A stretch of 64,000 nucleotides of DNA. Origin: Parabacteroides johnsonii DSM 18315 (GTDB lineage Bacteria > Bacteroidota > Bacteroidia > Bacteroidales > Tannerellaceae). The stretch spans positions 806,001-870,000 of the forward strand of contig NZ_CP102285.1 of assembly GCF_025151045.1 (NCBI RefSeq). Reading direction: 5' to 3'. Each line of letters begins with the position of its first letter. Position 1 is the first letter of the stretch. A program made the position numbers and the translations under genes. Shown here one piece after another: positions 45,714 to 53,032 of this stretch. The notes under the pieces are model-generated. The model was not told the DNA's origin and made no database searches. It was given only the letters and a program-made list of their open reading frames with translations.

Positions 45714-46655
45714 ATGGGAGAAAATTATAGGCTGATCAAAAAGAGAAAAATCCTTACGTTGGAGGATTATGTAGATGAACGTGTACGGAATAAACGTTCT
45801 CTTGGAAAGTACAGCACGGCCGATCTCTATCAGGCGGCAGGCTACCATTTCCGGAATTTCTATGGAAAAGAAGATTGCCGTTTGTCGGATTTGAACCCGA
45901 CCTTAGTAGCTGACTTCGTCCATTACCTGCAAAGCCTCCGGCTGAAGACGAATACGATCAACAGCTATCTGAGCAGTTTGCGGGCCATATTCAATGCCGC
46001 TTTGCAAAGCCGTATCGTCAAAGTAAAGGAACATCCTTTTTCCGGCCTGAAGTTGAAACGTGAAATGACGGCCAAACGGGCGGTTTCAGTGGAGTTTGTC
46101 AAAAAAATGGCTGCAATGGATTTTACTGAAGATCCGAGGCTGGATCTGGCAGCCGATCTTTCACTTTTCAGTTTCATGGCTTACGGGATGCCCTTTATCG
46201 ACATCGTACACCTGAAAAAGGAGAATATCGACGGAGACGAAATCATCTATAACCGCCACAAAACAGGCGTCCAAATCCGTATCAAGATAACGATCGGGAT
46301 GCAGATTTTGATCGATAAGCATAAAAACAAAGGTTCCTATCTGTTCCCCGTGCTGACCGACTATACCGGTTATCATGGTTATAAGTCCTTGTTGGCCGTG
46401 CATAACGAGTCGCTGAAAAAGATCGGCCGGCTATTGCATGTCCCTGTGAAGCTGACCTCGTACGTCATGCGTCATACCTGGGCTTCGGAAGCTTTGCGCT
46501 GCAATATCCCGATCACGGTTATCAGCCAGGCGATGGGACACACGTCGGAAAAAACAACCCGCATTTATCTGGGGCAATTGGATGCTTCGGTGTTAAATAA
46601 AGCGAACAAACAGATAACCGGCATATTGGATGTTTTTTTTCAGAAAAGAGAGTGA
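45714..46655 (+). CDS. Tyrosine-type site-specific recombinase, likely the fimbrial switch invertase
   Basis: 313 residues from ATG 45714. N-terminal SAM-like core-binding domain (about 25-115: YSTADLYQAAGYHFRNFYG, NTINSYLSSLRAIFNAAL), then the catalytic domain: LFSFMAYGMPFIDIVHLK, TSYVMRHTWASEAL, QAMGHTSEKTTRIYLGQL with the nucleophile Tyr about 285. In related Bacteroidales integrases the first block is usually F-x2-RGM; here the position of the first catalytic Arg is Tyr157. Its stop codon overlaps the left inverted repeat of the adjacent invertible segment, and fimbrial genes follow, so its job is most likely to flip that segment. Confidence 0.92.
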   Translation: MGENYRLIKKRKILTLEDYVDERVRNKRSLGKYSTADLYQAAGYHFRNFYGKEDCRLSDLNPTLVADFVHYLQSLRLKTNTINSYLSSLRAIFNAALQSRIVKVKEHPFSGLKLKREMTAKRAVSVEFVKKMAAMDFTEDPRLDLAADLSLFSFMAYGMPFIDIVHLKKENIDGDEIIYNRHKTGVQIRIKITIGMQILIDKHKNKGSYLFPVLTDYTGYHGYKSLLAVHNESLKKIGRLLHVPVKLTSYVMRHTWASEALRCNIPITVISQAMGHTSEKTTRIYLGQLDASVLNKANKQITGILDVFFQKRE

Positions 46656-46674
46656 ACTTATTTATGAAATAAGT
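46653..46674 (+). repeat. Left inverted repeat of the switch (IRL)
   Basis: 22 bp identical, reverse-complemented, to 47131-47152. It begins inside the TGA stop codon of the recombinase. Confidence 0.9.
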
Positions 46675-47095
46675 GAAAAAGCCCGAAAAACCATTTGCTG
46701 TATCAGGTCTTTTCTTTATCTAATAAAGTCTCTTACGAGCTAATTTTTCATTTCTTCCGTACAAAGGAAGCGTATACATTTTAGAAAAACAAGATATTTT
46801 CTGTTTTTTTGTTTGAATTGTTGGTTTTCATCTCTGTCATTGGAGGCCGAGAGGTGATTTATTGTGTTTTTTTGTCTATCCGGACCATTTATCCGCCCAT
46901 TTAGAATTTATATGGCAGTACCTCTCCAGGCCAGCCATTAATTTAACAATCGTTGTCATTGCCGATGTTCTTTTCTTTCGGCTTTAACCGGATTTCAAAT
47001 TTGCATGTCTGCCCTTTTCATGGCTTTAAAGGAGGTTTTGTTTAATAAAATAATCTATGATAATTAAGGATTATTTTCAACCTCAAAAACGACAT

Positions 47096-47118
47096 TATCT
47101 TATTTCATAAATAAGATA
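47096..47118 (-). repeat. Extra inner recombination-site-like repeat
   Basis: A 23-bp dyad with core CTTATTTCATAAATAAG, the same 17 bp as the switch ends, in the same orientation as the right repeat and 35 bp before it. The flanks differ (TAT/ATA instead of A/T). Confidence 0.8.
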
Positions 47119-47130
47119 TACCTAATTCTT

Positions 47131-47152
47131 ACTTATTTCATAAATAAGTTCA
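47131..47152 (-). repeat. Right inverted repeat of the switch (IRR)
   Basis: 22 bp, exact reverse complement of 46653-46674, 64 bp before the HU-like gene. Confidence 0.9.
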
Positions 47153-47215
47153 TATTCTTTGATATCTACATTCGGACTATTGCCCCCATGTAACTGATGA
47201 AAAAAATATAATTCT

Positions 47216-47515
47216 ATGAATAGAAAAGACATTGAAAAAATTACAGCCGCCAGACTCGGAGTCCCGGTAACAACGGTAGAACCTTTTGTCCAGGCTTTTT
47301 TAGAGACAGTCTCCGATTGCCTGATGTACGGACACCATGTGACCATACAACGGTTCGGTTCCTTCAGACGCTGGGAACAAACCAGCCGTCCCGTCCGCAA
47401 CCCGCGGACAGGCGAACCCTGTATGCTCGAACCCCGCACCTCCGTGAAGTTCAACCCCGGAAAAACGCTGTTCGAAAAGATGAACACCGACCTTGTGGAC
47501 AAACAACAGGAGTGA
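47216..47515 (+). CDS. HU/IHF-like DNA-binding protein of the fimbrial locus
   Basis: 99 residues of HU fold: MNRKDIEKITAARLGVP, VTIQRFGSFRRWEQTSRPVRNPRTG (GFGTF-like RFGSF and RNPRTG arm tip), EPRTSVKFNPGKTLFEKM. Compared with the housekeeping HU at 32776, it is more divergent. Its place directly after the switch suggests either a local transcription regulator or an accessory factor that bends the switch DNA for recombination. It is the first gene that the switch could turn on. Confidence 0.88.
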   Translation: MNRKDIEKITAARLGVPVTTVEPFVQAFLETVSDCLMYGHHVTIQRFGSFRRWEQTSRPVRNPRTGEPCMLEPRTSVKFNPGKTLFEKMNTDLVDKQQE

Positions 47516-47551
47516 CCGATCGAATTTATTAACAACTTAGATACAATCCAA

Positions 47552-48148
47552 ATGAAAGTGAAGAAGCTTTTTTTTGCGGCGTTGCTGCTCTGCGTTTCGC
47601 TTTGCACCTATGCCCAAACCGAGATCGGCAAGGGGAAAGCTCCTGTCGTCGGGCTTAAGACAAACCTCCCTTATTGGGGGACGGCAACATTTAATGCCGG
47701 ACTGGAATTCCGCCTCGCCAAAAAGTGGTCATTGGATATTGAAGCCGGATTTAACCCGTTCGACGGAAAGAATGACGACGGGACCTACGACCGGTCCCTC
47801 AAACACCTGCGCATCCAGCCGGAACTGCGCTATTGGTTCTGCGAAGCCAACAACGGCCATTTCCTCGGCCTCCACGTCCCGTACTATTTATATAATGTAG
47901 CGGACGTCAAGCTGATCGGCCTCGAAGACGAACGCCGCGAAGGCTGGGGCGCCGGCGTAGGCCTGAGCTACGGTTACCAGTGGATGCTCTCGAAGCACTG
48001 GAGCATGGAGGCGACCGTCGGGGTAGGGTATATCTACTTCGAATACGACCGCTACCCCTGTACCGACTGCGGCAACCGCGAGACGGACCGCCACAAAAAC
48101 TATTTCGGTCCCACGCAGGCCGCATTGAACTTCATTTATCTATTCTAA
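47552..48148 (+). CDS. DUF3575 outer-membrane protein of fimbrial operon
   Basis: 198 residues with a signal peptide (AALLLCVSLCTYAQ). DUF3575 marks: VVGLKTNLPYWGTATFNAGLEFRLAKKWSLDIEAGFNP (core LKTNLPYWGTATFNAG), IQPELRYWFCEANNGHFLGLH and the GAGVGLSYGYQWMLSKHWSME strands. A small beta barrel is expected. It regularly accompanies Mfa/Fim-type fimbriae in Bacteroidales and probably takes part in assembly or anchoring in the outer membrane. DNA is markedly GC-rich. Confidence 0.85.
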   Translation: MKVKKLFFAALLLCVSLCTYAQTEIGKGKAPVVGLKTNLPYWGTATFNAGLEFRLAKKWSLDIEAGFNPFDGKNDDGTYDRSLKHLRIQPELRYWFCEANNGHFLGLHVPYYLYNVADVKLIGLEDERREGWGAGVGLSYGYQWMLSKHWSMEATVGVGYIYFEYDRYPCTDCGNRETDRHKNYFGPTQAALNFIYLF

Positions 48149-48158
48149 CAGTAAACGC

Positions 48159-49589
48159 ATGAAACGTATGATGAAAAAGACTATAGGCAGTATGCTGATG
48201 GGGTTGTGCGCAGCCTCGGCCCTCAATGCGCAGTCGCCCGTCACGGTCGAACGGCAGTCCGTGCAGCGTTCCGGTTCCGACCTGGTCGTGAATATGCGCG
48301 TCGACATCAGTAATATGGAATTGGGGCGCAACCGCACGGTGGTCTGCACGCCCCTGCTCGAAAAAGGCGACAGCCTGCTGGCCTTGCCGCCGGTGGTGGT
48401 GAACGGGCGCACGCGCCAGATCGCCTACGAACGCCGCGACGGGGCCGCCCTCGTGCAGCCCGGCGAAGTGGTGGTACGGCGCAAGAACCGGACGGAGCAG
48501 AAGGTGGACTACTTAGTGAAAGTGCCCTTCCGCGCGTGGATGAACCGGGCGGATGTGTCGATGGTGACCGATCTCTGCGGCTGCGGGTGGAAGGCGCTCC
48601 AGAATGACAAATCCCATCTCTTTGCCGTCAACCTCGAGGTGCCCGTCGTGAAACCGGTGCCCGCCTTCCTGGCTCCTGCCGCCGAAGAGGTGAAACGGCG
48701 TGCCTTGAATGGGCAGGCCTACCTGGATTTCCTTGTAAACAGCACCGTGATCCGTCCCGACTACCGCAAGAACCCCGGCGAACTGGCTGCCATCCGCAGC
48801 ACGATCGAAGCTGTCAAGGAGAATACGAACGCGACCATCACCCACGTCTCCATCAAAGGCTTTGCTTCGCCCGAAGGCGCCTATGCCAACAACGAACGCC
48901 TGGCGGAAGGACGTGCCGAAGCCTTGCTCGGCTACGTAAAGGAGTTGTATGATTTCAGCGGCGTGCCCTGTGACGTGGCCTCCGAGCCGGAAGACTGGCA
49001 AGGACTGGAAACGCGCCTCGCCGCCTCCGACATCGAAGGCCGTGAAGAGGCCCTCGCCATCATCCGTGCCGGCGAGCCCGCCGACCCCGACGCCCGCGAA
49101 TGGAAACTGAAGCAACTCCCTGCCTACCGGCAGATTCTGGCCGATATCTATCCTGCCCTGCGCCGTTCGGACTATGTGGTGGAATACAACATCCGCAACT
49201 TCACCCTCGAAGAAGCCCGCGACATCATCTACCGCGACCCTTCGCAACTGAGCCTCGAAGAGATGCACCGCGTCGCGCTCAGCTATCCGGCCGGAAGCGA
49301 CGAATATAAGGAGGTGTTCGAGATCGCCGTCCGCATGTATCCCGACGACCCCGTCTCGAACCTCAACGCCGCCAACATCGCCCTGCAAAACCGCCAGGCC
49401 GACAAGGCCCGCCGCTACCTCGCCAAAGCAGCCCCCTCCCCTCAGAAAGAGCTTGCCGAAGCGATCCTCCTGATGCTCGCCGAACAGTGGGACGAAGCCG
49501 AAACGGCCCTCAGCCGCCTCGCCGCAAAGCCGGAAGTGGCGGAAGCCGCAGCTGCCAACCTGGAGATGGTCAAGCAGATGAAGGAATAA
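48159..49589 (+). CDS. DUF3868 OmpA-like protein of fimbrial operon
   Basis: 476 residues with signal peptide (GSMLMGLCAASALNA). N-terminal DUF3868 beta domain (about 25-145), then an OmpA-like part (NTNATITHVSIKGFASPEGAYANNERLAEGRAEALLGYV: core IKGFASPEGAYANN and RLAEGRAEAL) and a C-terminal TPR-like helical region (LNAANIALQNRQADKARRYL, LAEAILLMLAEQWDEAETAL). It starts 10 bp after the DUF3575 stop. Such proteins occur in fimbrial loci next to Mfa-type subunits. Strikingly GC-rich, with C- and G-ending codons, unlike the neighbouring major subunit. Confidence 0.87.
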   Translation: MKRMMKKTIGSMLMGLCAASALNAQSPVTVERQSVQRSGSDLVVNMRVDISNMELGRNRTVVCTPLLEKGDSLLALPPVVVNGRTRQIAYERRDGAALVQPGEVVVRRKNRTEQKVDYLVKVPFRAWMNRADVSMVTDLCGCGWKALQNDKSHLFAVNLEVPVVKPVPAFLAPAAEEVKRRALNGQAYLDFLVNSTVIRPDYRKNPGELAAIRSTIEAVKENTNATITHVSIKGFASPEGAYANNERLAEGRAEALLGYVKELYDFSGVPCDVASEPEDWQGLETRLAASDIEGREEALAIIRAGEPADPDAREWKLKQLPAYRQILADIYPALRRSDYVVEYNIRNFTLEEARDIIYRDPSQLSLEEMHRVALSYPAGSDEYKEVFEIAVRMYPDDPVSNLNAANIALQNRQADKARRYLAKAAPSPQKELAEAILLMLAEQWDEAETALSRLAAKPEVAEAAAANLEMVKQMKE

Positions 49590-49641
49590 GAAAATCATTT
49601 TAATAAACAATCTTTTTTACTAATTCTAAAAACAAACAGAA

Positions 49642-51678
49642 ATGAAAATGAAAAGTACATTATGGGCACTCGCCTTCGCTTGCGCGGCGGTGTCCTGTTC
49701 GGACGATTTCGAGGATCCGAACAACGGGGGGAATGACTCGGATTTGAATGGCGAGACTGCCAAAATGAAAGTCGTTATCAAAACGGAAGTAACAACAAAA
49801 GCGTCTGCTTCTGCCGAAGAAGGAGATGATGATGAACTTGGAACAAAGGAAGAGTCTGAAGTAAAAGACTTGACTGTATTCTTGTTTACGGATGGTAATG
49901 CTGCTACGACTGATGTGATTGATTTTACCGGAACAAGTGATATTATCGCAACCGGCTATACGACTGTCGACAATACTGAAGGTTCTGACCATCCGGATAA
50001 GCATGGTTGGCAGGCGGAAGTCAAAGTGAAGGTGACTGAAAAAGGAACTGCAACAACGTTAGCCGGCAATACGTATGGAGTGATTGCTGTGACAAATATT
50101 GGTAGTGAGGCATTGGCTAATGAAGCTGGTATTACGACTGGAGCGCAGTTGGCAGATTATTTGCAGGCTTCTATCTACACTGACAGCAAGGGCTTTGTCA
50201 TGTCGACGCATATGTTGGTTGATGATGCCGGCCATAGGTCTGAAGTAGAATTTCCGGCTGCAACAAGTGGTGATCAGGAAATTCCTGAAGTAGAAGTTTT
50301 TGTTGAACGTCTGGCAGCTAAAGTCCGGATTAATCCGGCAGCAGATGTTACTGGTTATCTTTATGAGATTGTCAACTCTGACGATAAAGTCGCTTTGCAA
50401 CAAGCTGCCGTTTTAAACCAACTGACTTCCGGTTCTTATCTGTTGAAGCGGGCGACAAGCAAAGTTGCAGCAAATTTATTGGAGGAACTTGATTTGACCG
50501 CTAACCCTGCTGATGTTTATCTGGAAGACGAGGCATACAATGACACAGATGGAAAAGCCAATTTCGTCATCGACCCGTGGACTCGCCTTAAAAACGGTGT
50601 AACAGTATTTACAGATGGTAACGTTGCTATGCCGACGACAACAACGACTGCATTACCTGCTGCTGCAAATAAACAATTAGCGTATGGTAATTACTTGACG
50701 GGAACATTGACAGGTGGTGCTATGACATCACAGAATTTTAACACTTATAGCGCTTGGTATGACGCATTACCGACCTCTACTACTGCTTTTGCAAGCCGAC
50801 AGTTAACAGCAAAAACTTTGACAGGTACGGATCCTTTGACATTGGCCTATACAATGGAAAATACGACAAATGTGGCCAACTCATTGAATGGTTTCTCTAC
50901 CGGCGTACTTTTCAAAGCGACTTATTATGCTGATCAAACGATGCAGATCGATACCGACAATAAGAGCGTGAATCCTGCCGACTCAGATTGGGGAAGAGAT
51001 GATACTGATGTTGATAATCTGACATTCTACACCTATCGTTCACACAAAGATATGAAGTTCGCCTCTCTTGAAGCTATTTTCGCGTATACTTTGGCCCAGC
51101 AGGTTGAGGATGTTGATAAGTATAGTGGTAATGATTATTATTTTTATAATACATTTATGACTGATGCTCAAGATGTTTCTGCGACTTTCGACGCTCTGAC
51201 TGTTAAGGCCTTTAAAGAATCGAAAACATATACGGAAAATCGTGTTGATGATGTGTTTGGATATCTGGCCTATTTGAAAACGAATCTGGAGTCTGCACAG
51301 GATAATGCTACTTTAGGAAGTCTGAAGGAAAAAGATGATCAAAATGCAAATTTGAAAACATTCAAGGAGTATATAACAGCTCTTGCAGATGCAGATAAAT
51401 ACGTTCACGTCAAATCTTATATTGATGGTGAATGCTACTATCTGTACTGGATTCGTCATGAAAATAATGACAATTATAACAAGATCGGTCCGATGGAGTT
51501 CGACATCGTCCGTAATAACATTTATGATCTGACTGTTGCCGGAATTTCAGGATTAGGCCTGTCCGGCATCGAGGTTCCGGATCCTAAGAATCCGGACGAA
51601 GATGGAACAACGAAGATGAATGTTGTTGTCAAGGTTAAGAACTGGGTAGTCCGCAACAACGGCGGCATCATCCTCTGA
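49642..51678 (+). CDS. Mfa1-family major fimbrial subunit
   Basis: 678 residues. Lipoprotein signal (ALAFACAAVSC, then acidic SDDFEDPNNGGND). N-terminal beta domain (AKMKVVIKTEVTTKAS, VKDLTVFLFTDGNAA), then a long variable region, and a conserved C-terminal part (YYLYWIRHENNDNY, FDIVRNNIYDLTVAGISGLG, ending VVKVKNWVVRNNGGIIL). The precursor is lipidated, cut at the surface and polymerised by donor-strand exchange to form the shaft. The length is on the long side for the family. DNA is AT-richer than the flanking assembly genes. Confidence 0.87.
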   Translation: MKMKSTLWALAFACAAVSCSDDFEDPNNGGNDSDLNGETAKMKVVIKTEVTTKASASAEEGDDDELGTKEESEVKDLTVFLFTDGNAATTDVIDFTGTSDIIATGYTTVDNTEGSDHPDKHGWQAEVKVKVTEKGTATTLAGNTYGVIAVTNIGSEALANEAGITTGAQLADYLQASIYTDSKGFVMSTHMLVDDAGHRSEVEFPAATSGDQEIPEVEVFVERLAAKVRINPAADVTGYLYEIVNSDDKVALQQAAVLNQLTSGSYLLKRATSKVAANLLEELDLTANPADVYLEDEAYNDTDGKANFVIDPWTRLKNGVTVFTDGNVAMPTTTTTALPAAANKQLAYGNYLTGTLTGGAMTSQNFNTYSAWYDALPTSTTAFASRQLTAKTLTGTDPLTLAYTMENTTNVANSLNGFSTGVLFKATYYADQTMQIDTDNKSVNPADSDWGRDDTDVDNLTFYTYRSHKDMKFASLEAIFAYTLAQQVEDVDKYSGNDYYFYNTFMTDAQDVSATFDALTVKAFKESKTYTENRVDDVFGYLAYLKTNLESAQDNATLGSLKEKDDQNANLKTFKEYITALADADKYVHVKSYIDGECYYLYWIRHENNDNYNKIGPMEFDIVRNNIYDLTVAGISGLGLSGIEVPDPKNPDEDGTTKMNVVVKVKNWVVRNNGGIIL

Positions 51679-51713
51679 TCCCATTCCAACTTATATATAA
51701 AACCCCATGCGGT

Positions 51714-51794
51714 TGCCGGCGGTTCAAACCCGTCGGCACCCAAGGGGAACTTCAAACAGAAGCCCCGGCTTCGGCCGGAGAGAGAAGGCGGGGC
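51714..51794 (+). other. Structured GC-rich leader between major subunit and anchor genes
   Basis: A 9-bp hairpin at 51714-51738 (TGCCGGCGG with CCGTCGGCA, loop TTCAAAC) has the size and loop of a tRNA T-arm, including G53-C61 and TTC. A second hairpin, CCGGC-TTCG-GCCGG at 51765-51778, is nested in a larger GCCCCG/CGGGGC stem (51762-51767 with 51789-51794). These may lower transcription or protect the mRNA so that anchor is made in smaller amounts than shaft. Confidence 0.5.
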
Positions 51795-51865
51795 CGGGGG
51801 CATCTGTAATCTGATTTCTTTACCAAATTATCTTTGGCAGAAAACAAAATATAGTATAACTGAAT

Positions 51866-52975
51866 ATGAGAAATATATCTACAATATTGACAAAAACAAT
51901 CGGTGCGATGATGCTGGCCGGTATGACCGCGTGCGACTACTTCGCCGACGATTCGCTTCAGCCTTGCGAATACCGCGTGCATTTCGTCTACGATTATAAT
52001 ATGAAATTTGCCGATGCTTTCCAGCGTGAGGTCGATCAGGCCACATTGTTTATCTGCGACAACAAGGGTAATTACATCATGCGGCGTGATATCGAAGGCG
52101 CAGAGCTGAAAGCCAACAACATAAAGCTGGACCTCGAGCCGGGCACCTACTACGCCGTCACCTGGGCCGGCCTCGACGAACAATCCTATGACGGGCCCGC
52201 ACCCGTAGCCGGAACGACCACCCTCCAGGAACTCCGCCTCCGCACCCTGCGCGAGGCCGACGCGACACAGCCGGGCGAACTCACGCCCCTCTGGCACAGC
52301 CTCGACACCCTCGTCGTCACGCGCAGCAAGCATGAAGACAAGCAAGTCTCGCTGGCCAAAAACACCAACAAACTGCGCTTCGTCCTCCAGGACACCGACG
52401 GTAACTGCATGGACGTCCGCGACTTCACCTTCGAGATCAAGGCCGACAACGGCTATATGGACCATGACAACAGCCTGATGGACGATCCCGTGATCACCTA
52501 CCTCCCTTATATGACCAAAAACGTCAACATTGCCGAAGGCGACAGCATCATGGGCAAACCCGCCATGCAAACCGTCGCCGTGGCCGAAATGAACACCATG
52601 CGCCTGATGGCGGGCGAAAACTACCGCCTCATCGTGCGCCACAAAAACTGGGAAAAGGACGTCCTCAACATCAACCTCAACAACTACCTCCTCCTCACCC
52701 AGATGGAGGGACACGACATCAGCGCACAGGAATACCTCGACCGCCAGGACGAATACTCCATCGTCTTCTTCCTGACCCCGACCTACTGCCCGGATTGTCC
52801 CGATCCCGATCCCGACCCGGACCCCGATCCTGATCCTGACCCCGATCCTGACCCCGATCCAGATCCCGACCCCGACCCGGTCATCCCCGATCCGGAAATC
52901 CCGATCGTGCATTACGCCTGCCTGAAAGTCCAGGTCAAAGACTGGGTGATCCGCATCAACGATGCCGGCCTGTAA
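51866..52975 (+). CDS. FimB/Mfa2-family fimbrial anchor lipoprotein with Asp-Pro repeat linker
   Basis: 369 residues. Lipoprotein signal (TIGAMMLAGMTAC). Mfa2 pattern: YRVHFVYDYNMKFADAFQRE, ATLFICDNKGNYI, IKLDLEPGTYYAVTWAGL, then a second beta domain (GENYRLIVRHKNWEKD). Residues 312-338 are a pure P(DP)13 run, followed by PDPEIPIVHYACLKVQVKDWVIRINDAGL (tail core VQVKDWVIRIN). The anchor normally terminates the fimbrial base and stays in the membrane. The tail resembles that of the major subunit, which is unexpected for an anchor. GC-rich DNA. Confidence 0.87.
   Translation: MRNISTILTKTIGAMMLAGMTACDYFADDSLQPCEYRVHFVYDYNMKFADAFQREVDQATLFICDNKGNYIMRRDIEGAELKANNIKLDLEPGTYYAVTWAGLDEQSYDGPAPVAGTTTLQELRLRTLREADATQPGELTPLWHSLDTLVVTRSKHEDKQVSLAKNTNKLRFVLQDTDGNCMDVRDFTFEIKADNGYMDHDNSLMDDPVITYLPYMTKNVNIAEGDSIMGKPAMQTVAVAEMNTMRLMAGENYRLIVRHKNWEKDVLNINLNNYLLLTQMEGHDISAQEYLDRQDEYSIVFFLTPTYCPDCPDPDPDPDPDPDPDPDPDPDPDPDPDPVIPDPEIPIVHYACLKVQVKDWVIRINDAGL
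52799..52879 (+). repeat. Microsatellite-like 6-bp repeat (CCCGAT variants) coding for Pro-Asp
   Basis: 81 bp of near-repeating CCCGAT, CCCGAC, CCTGAT units keep the frame (six bases equal two codons). Loss or gain by slippage would change linker length without a frameshift. Confidence 0.85.
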
Positions 52976-53018
52976 AAAAGTGAACTACAAAAAAGTGAAC
53001 TACAAAAAAGTGAACTAC
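52974..53018 (+). repeat. Three perfect 15-bp tandem repeats at gene junction
   Basis: AAAAAAGTGAACTAC is repeated exactly three times (52974, 52989, 53004), beginning inside the stop codon of the anchor gene and ending 14 bp before the next ATG. Confidence 0.9.
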
Positions 53019-53032
53019 AAAAACAGAAAAAT

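Larger units (their letters stand above)
46653..47152. promoter_or_regulatory. Predicted invertible DNA segment (phase switch) for the fimbrial locus
   Basis: The ends are perfect 22-bp inverted repeats: 46653-46674 and 47131-47152. Each has the core ACTTATTTCATAAATAAGT or its complement, that is two 8-bp arms around a 3-bp centre, the expected form of a tyrosine recombinase site. The 456 bp between them contain no gene. The best promoter-like match inside is the palindromic CAAATTTG near 46998, which reads the same in both directions and has one mismatch to TAnnTTTG. No promoter is therefore assigned, and the ON or OFF state of this sequence is unknown. Confidence 0.85.

Noticed and set aside
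48513-49610. 365-codon minus-strand open frame opposite the DUF3868 gene
   Set aside because: The plus-strand gene has signal peptide and domain structure; the long opposite frame is a by-product of GC-rich codons.
51752-52912. 386-codon minus-strand frame opposite the anchor gene
   Set aside because: Low-complexity G/V/I-rich translation (GVGIWIGVRIGVRIRIGV) caused by the GATCCC repeats; the plus-strand anchor is clearly real.
52974-53018. CRISPR or phage att sites
   Set aside because: Perfect 15-bp tandem units without spacers or integrase next to them; simple tandem repeat.
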